Shown piece by piece: positions 60,221 to 64,000 of a stretch of 64,000 nucleotides of DNA (position 1 is its first letter; every line of letters begins with the position of its first letter). The stretch comes from Paenochrobactrum glaciei (GTDB lineage Bacteria > Pseudomonadota > Alphaproteobacteria > Rhizobiales > Rhizobiaceae), in NCBI RefSeq assembly GCF_039522165.1, contig NZ_BAAADE010000010.1, forward strand, positions 10,021-74,020, read 5' to 3'. Made by a program: the position numbers and the translations under genes. The notes below the pieces were generated by a model that was not told the DNA's origin, ran no database searches, and saw only the letters and a list, made by a program, of their open reading frames with translations.

Positions 60221-62248
60221 TTATATATCGCCTCGCCGTGTGTTGGCGTTTTGCTGGCGAATAGATGTCTGTGCAGCTTGATTAGCGACACGAACCATCT
60301 CAATCTCAGCTTTTTGCTGCGCAGTCTCTAATTCAAGTTGCGCCTTTTGCTGATCAACAAAAAGGCTGACTGCATCTGTTTGCTGTTTGGTTGCTGCCGC
60401 CTGATGCTTAGCCTCAATATCCACCTGCTTGGCTTGCATGTTCATCTGATGCTTTTGCATTTCTGCCTGCATCTTGATTTCATCCGGACTTGGCTGCGGT
60501 GGCTGACTTGCCTCCGCCTCCTGCTGCTCTTTTAGCTTTTTCATCCACTGATCAATAAGAGTTGCCGGTAATGGTGTATATTTAGCAATCTCAAAGATCA
60601 TGTCTGGCGTGATCATATCTTTAAGCAAAGGCAACATCTGTTGCAGGATGCCCCATGTTCGCTCTTTTTCGTTCGGAGAGTTCGGCGCGTCATCAATTAT
60701 AATATCATACCGTACATCCGCGATATTGGAGCGCATAAGCGGCACATATTCAGATTTACTGTCTCCGACTATCCGGATTAAACGGCCATCAGCGAGGTAG
60801 TTTTGGATCAGGTGCAACAATATCTTGCCCTGACGCTTACGATAACGGCGAAGGCTATTGAATAAGGATGCAAGAAGATTGAGTGACGACTGGCGGCGCT
60901 GTGCTTCCAGCACTCCGGCCTGATCAACTTCACGTGTGCCAATAAACTCAGGAGACAGGCCTGTGACCTGATTGATCGCTTCCTTGGCCTCATTGAACAG
61001 CGCAAAGAAACCGGTTGGAAACTGCGCGGTCGGTTTTGGCTGAATACGGGATGTCCCACCATTTTTCGCCCAGGTGATACTGTCAGCCTTTGCCCAGCTC
61101 TCCTCGGCCTGTCGATCATCCTCGAACGCGCCGCGCTCTGCAATGATGCCGCCTTTTGACTGGCTATTGAGCAAGAACATAACCTGAGAGAAAAACTTAT
61201 TTGCCCAACGTTGCGGGTCTTTTGTAGGACGCACAACACCATAAAATTGGCGTTTAATCTTATCACGGTAACCCGTAATGCACTCCCACCCGAACATTCC
61301 GCTTGGTACAAGTGGAGCATCAATATCGCCAATAATGCCGTTGCCGATAAAGGCTCGCCTCACAACCTTGCGCGATTGTTTGGCAACCTTGATGCCCGCT
61401 GCGCTTGCCTGTTTGGCCTGCTCTTTATCCAGCTCAAGCATCTGGCCTGATTGCGGGTCTTGTGCACGGTAATAATGCTCTGTTTCCAGCCAGCGAGCCT
61501 CAACAATCGTGCAAAGCTTATTGGGGTTCTCATCATAAGAACCGCCCTCGTAGGATGGCTCGTCATTGTCATGCGTGGCAGCAGTATTGCCAGATTTTGC
61601 CCATGCGGCATTTAAAACTTCTGGGTCGGCATCAGGAAATATCGCCATCCATTCAGAAAGCGGCTTTTCATCGACATAAAACAGGTGCTGCGCATCTTCA
61701 AGGTTAGGCTTTACTGCAGATGCGTCCCAAACAAATTTAAGCGGATCGAGACGGCGGACAACCGGAGCGCCATCCGGATCAAGTTCAAAATCAAGGCGCG
61801 TATCAGTCCAGCCCATACCGCAAATGACATTATCCTCAAACGCGTCACTGTCCTCATCTTCGGCGCCAGCTTCATCGCGAAACCATTCAGCAGCGTTCGT
61901 AAGGAGCTCATTGGCCTCAGCATCACCCATTTCACGAGGAATATACCGGACTTCACGGCGGTTGTTGATTTCCGCACCAATCACCGCATTAACCAAAGGA
62001 GCCACACGGTTGAATGTCATGATCGGACGCTTTTGCTCAGTCAAAGCGCTCTTATCAGCATCTGACCACTGTTCGCCATTGTAAAAGGCGTAATCCTCAC
62101 GGGCTTGTTCACGCCAATCAATGACACGGGGTAAATCAGCTTTGTACCAATCCTTTAGCTTTTTCAGTAAGCTGTCTTTATCAAGGCGCGAGGTGTCGCT
62201 GACTGCGGTTTCTGCAACCGAAGCCTTAATATTTTCATCTACTGCCAT
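60221..62248 (-). CDS. Portal protein, P22-like
   Basis: 675-aa portal of the P22 gp1 type. N-terminal YAFYNGEQWSDADKSALTEQ, RPIMTFNRVAPLVNAVIGAE and NRREVRYIPRE are hallmarks. The core has SPEFIGTREVDQAGVLEAQR. The last 120 residues are a Gln/Ala-rich helical barrel (QMNMQAKQVDIEAKHQAAA). A dodecamer would form the DNA gate. It starts 3 bases after the large terminase. Confidence 0.88.
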   Translation of the reverse strand: MAVDENIKASVAETAVSDTSRLDKDSLLKKLKDWYKADLPRVIDWREQAREDYAFYNGEQWSDADKSALTEQKRPIMTFNRVAPLVNAVIGAEINNRREVRYIPREMGDAEANELLTNAAEWFRDEAGAEDEDSDAFEDNVICGMGWTDTRLDFELDPDGAPVVRRLDPLKFVWDASAVKPNLEDAQHLFYVDEKPLSEWMAIFPDADPEVLNAAWAKSGNTAATHDNDEPSYEGGSYDENPNKLCTIVEARWLETEHYYRAQDPQSGQMLELDKEQAKQASAAGIKVAKQSRKVVRRAFIGNGIIGDIDAPLVPSGMFGWECITGYRDKIKRQFYGVVRPTKDPQRWANKFFSQVMFLLNSQSKGGIIAERGAFEDDRQAEESWAKADSITWAKNGGTSRIQPKPTAQFPTGFFALFNEAKEAINQVTGLSPEFIGTREVDQAGVLEAQRRQSSLNLLASLFNSLRRYRKRQGKILLHLIQNYLADGRLIRIVGDSKSEYVPLMRSNIADVRYDIIIDDAPNSPNEKERTWGILQQMLPLLKDMITPDMIFEIAKYTPLPATLIDQWMKKLKEQQEAEASQPPQPSPDEIKMQAEMQKHQMNMQAKQVDIEAKHQAAATKQQTDAVSLFVDQQKAQLELETAQQKAEIEMVRVANQAAQTSIRQQNANTRRGDI

Positions 62249-62251
62249 TGA

Positions 62252-63577
62252 TTATCCTGCCATCCAACTTGTGGAAGATGATGAGCGTCCGCCGTAGCGG
62301 CTTTGTCTGCTCTGAATTCGCGGTTGCTCGTAATGAATTGCCATCAGGCCAAAAGCATCGGCACTGTGTGACGCCCAATCATGGTTGGGGCCAAGCCCAA
62401 TGCCACGCTTTTCATCTTTCTTCTCATGATACCAACCAAGTGCATCGAGTCCGCCCTCAGTAGTGGCTTCGTTGAACCAGATCGACGAAAATAGCCTGCG
62501 CACTGCTTCAATTCGCATTTTAGCAGCGCCCGCCCCTTGGTTCGGGATAACGTCCGTCTCAAATTCTGCATCTTGCAACGCAGTCTCAAAACTCACGTCA
62601 TGCACTTTGTCTTTGGTTGAGCCGTCATGAGGTAAAACACAAAGAGCACTGCTATACCCACTGTCCCGTAGCCATTGCACATGGGTGGCCAGCGGCTGAC
62701 CTTGAGCCTCATAATGATCTAATACGCGGACTTCGCGCCCAATAAATTGCACAATCCAAATAGCTGTCGCGTCAGCTTTTGCACCGGTGCCGCCAATATC
62801 CCAATAAGCCCGGAGCGCCATAAGCGGGTCTTTTGCAACCTTGCCAATCCTGCCCTCGATTTTGGCATCAGTTAAATGCTTGGCGAAATATGCACCATCA
62901 ATAACTGTTGCATAATCACCATCCCATACATGCGGGTATTGTTCTGGACGCTCAGCTAAATCGCCCAACCTGTCACGCTCAAGCTTAGCGGGGAACTTCG
63001 GGTTATCACGCCAGTTAATCTCTGCGCCCTTTACTCGTGGGTTATCCGTAAAACGAAACCGTTTTTCCACGGCTGCATCTTTGCGCAGCGGGTTCCATGT
63101 TACCCAAAGCTCGGCATTCCAGCCTTCACCTTCTTCACGGAGTGTCGGGATCAGTGTGCGCCATGCCTCATCAGTGACTGGCTCCGCTTCATCCACCCAG
63201 CAAAGCAGCAAGCGGCCTTTCGATTTAATACTGGCGATATTCCGATCAAGCCCAGCAAATGCGAATGACACACGTCGGTCTTTTGATCTGACGTATTTTT
63301 CGCCGATCTCATAATAATCCTTGAGAAATGGCTCATCCTCAATCGCCCTTTTGATTTCCTCAAGCGAGCTATCTTCCAGAGAGTTCATGAACTGACGGGC
63401 GCACAGGATAATCCCACTGATGTCAGCCATGCCGAAGATATAACCGCGTACCACGGCCATTTTGGCAAATGAGCGTGTCTTACCTGAACCTCGCCCTCCC
63501 CAAGCTGCGCGTACGTCTGCATCACCAGAGAACACATCTATCAGCTTCGGGGGGAGTTCTATATTAACCGCTGTCAT
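62252..63577 (-). CDS. Terminase large subunit
   Basis: 441-aa packaging ATPase-nuclease. Walker A GGRGSGKT is at residues 27-34, Walker B LLLCWVDEAEPV with Asp129-Glu130, and the coupling region LWVTWNPLRKD. The nuclease domain has YWDIGGTGAKADATAIW and a late HDWASHSADAFG with catalytic acids. It overlaps the small subunit by 14 bases. Confidence 0.92.
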   Translation of the reverse strand: MTAVNIELPPKLIDVFSGDADVRAAWGGRGSGKTRSFAKMAVVRGYIFGMADISGIILCARQFMNSLEDSSLEEIKRAIEDEPFLKDYYEIGEKYVRSKDRRVSFAFAGLDRNIASIKSKGRLLLCWVDEAEPVTDEAWRTLIPTLREEGEGWNAELWVTWNPLRKDAAVEKRFRFTDNPRVKGAEINWRDNPKFPAKLERDRLGDLAERPEQYPHVWDGDYATVIDGAYFAKHLTDAKIEGRIGKVAKDPLMALRAYWDIGGTGAKADATAIWIVQFIGREVRVLDHYEAQGQPLATHVQWLRDSGYSSALCVLPHDGSTKDKVHDVSFETALQDAEFETDVIPNQGAGAAKMRIEAVRRLFSSIWFNEATTEGGLDALGWYHEKKDEKRGIGLGPNHDWASHSADAFGLMAIHYEQPRIQSRQSRYGGRSSSSTSWMAG

Positions 63578-64000
63578 TGCCCTTTAGTGGTACGAGTTGA
63601 ATTAATGTTGGTGGCGTCATACTGCCGTCGCTAGATGAAAGGTCTTGCTTATCCGCAAGGCCAAGCTCACGAGCGATGATGTTTGCATTGAGAAGATCAG
63701 CCGCAGCGCCTGCAAACTTCTGCTGATAAATCACAGCCTCGGCTCGCGATATGACTTCACTTAAATCGGGACGCCCATCACGCCAGACATTCCATTGCTT
63801 GATGGATACATCAATAAAAAAGCATAGCCCCATCAACGTCATGGCTCGCATTTTAGCAATCGGCTCATGCGTATTCACACCCTGAAACGATGTGACTTTA
63901 TCCTCATACAGCGGATTATTATCTACCCAGTCAAAATACTCACAGCATGCAGACCATAAGTCTTCTGCATTCTCAAACTTAGGCTTTGCACCATGAGAGG
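63564..64000 (-). CDS. Terminase small subunit, P22 gp3-like (5' end off window)
   Basis: The reading frame stays open to the right edge, so about 144 residues are visible and the N-terminus is missing. FENAEDLWSACCEYFDWVDN, MTLMGLCFFIDVSIKQWNVW and KFAGAAADLLNANIIARELG match the P22 gp3-type DNA-packaging family. It recognises the packaging site and guides headful packaging. An internal GTG at 63878 could be mistaken for the start, but conserved sequence continues upstream of it. Confidence 0.85.
   Translation of the reverse strand, partial: SHGAKPKFENAEDLWSACCEYFDWVDNNPLYEDKVTSFQGVNTHEPIAKMRAMTLMGLCFFIDVSIKQWNVWRDGRPDLSEVISRAEAVIYQQKFAGAAADLLNANIIARELGLADKQDLSSSDGSMTPPTLIQLVPLKGNDSG

Larger units (their letters stand above)
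41222..64000. mobile_element. P22-like short-tailed prophage, left part (continues past window)
   Basis: From about 43.9 kb to the edge runs a continuous minus-strand late operon. In transcription order it has small and large terminase, P22-type portal, scaffold, coat, tail adaptors, ejection proteins, fibres and lysis genes. The order matches P22-type podoviruses. The left boundary is inferred to be the 3' end of tRNA-Thr, because host housekeeping genes stop there and orphan genes start. Integrase, repressor, replication genes and the right attachment site are outside the window. The main structural genes look intact, so it may be functional. Confidence 0.8.

Noticed and set aside
41222..64000. 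Integrase or repressor gene in the visible prophage part
   Set aside because: No tyrosine or serine recombinase and no phage repressor was found on either strand; they must lie outside the window if present.

Overview
The window is a chromosomal segment of an alphaproteobacterium of the order Rhizobiales, most likely the Brucella/Ochrobactrum/Pseudochrobactrum group. The markers are a cyclic beta-1,2-glucan exporter (ndvA/cgt), phosphatidylcholine synthase, CckA, a BA14K-family protein, a DksA without a zinc finger, and the order rplM-rpsI-argC. The DNA looks less GC-rich than Brucella itself. Genus assignment is inference from gene content only.

Host part, about 1-41220. It opens with ndvA. 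A seven-gene minus-strand run follows (rlpA, dacF-like, tmk, holB, metG, tatD, MBL hydrolase) that mixes cell-wall, replication and translation genes. Then come a small HTH protein, a BA14K surface protein, the cckA-flavoprotein pair, a FliO-like protein facing dksA, sixA, ycjX-ycjF, the folate operon folP-folB-folK, a DUF922 protease-like protein, metY, a CoA-binding protein, a thioesterase, rplM-rpsI, argC, an APH-like kinase and ctaA. A small polysaccharide module carries a degenerate BY-kinase-like protein, a Wza-like lipoprotein and an initiating sugar-phosphate transferase. The host part ends with qor, pcs, a UbiH-like monooxygenase, rhlE, nadK and tRNA-Thr(TGT).

Accessory part, about 41222-64000. 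Immediately 3' of tRNA-Thr, where many temperate phages integrate, lies a repeat-rich stretch. It is followed by a cassette of small orphan genes: two paralogous Cys-rich proteins, a GNAT-like protein, two mini-proteins, a cold-shock protein and a coiled-coil protein. From 43.9 kb to the right edge runs a minus-strand late operon of a P22-like short-tailed prophage. In transcription order it encodes small and large terminase, portal, scaffold, a DUF4043/N4-gp56-type capsid, tail adaptors, putative ejection proteins, a virion peptidase, tail fibres with a putative chaperone, endolysin, nested spanins and a holin-like protein. The small terminase runs off the window. Integrase, repressor and the other attachment site must lie beyond 64000, since none is visible here.

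Two plus-strand 'moron' islands interrupt the late operon. One holds a secreted repeat protein plus a membrane protein (49948-50633). The other holds an orphan Cas2/VapD-like small protein (52433-52705). These islands and the tRNA-proximal cassette are the best candidates for undescribed biology. On the host side the main oddities are a DacF-like carboxypeptidase with two altered active-site motifs, a BY-kinase-like protein lacking its P-loop lysine, and an orphan intrinsic terminator upstream of the Wza-like gene.
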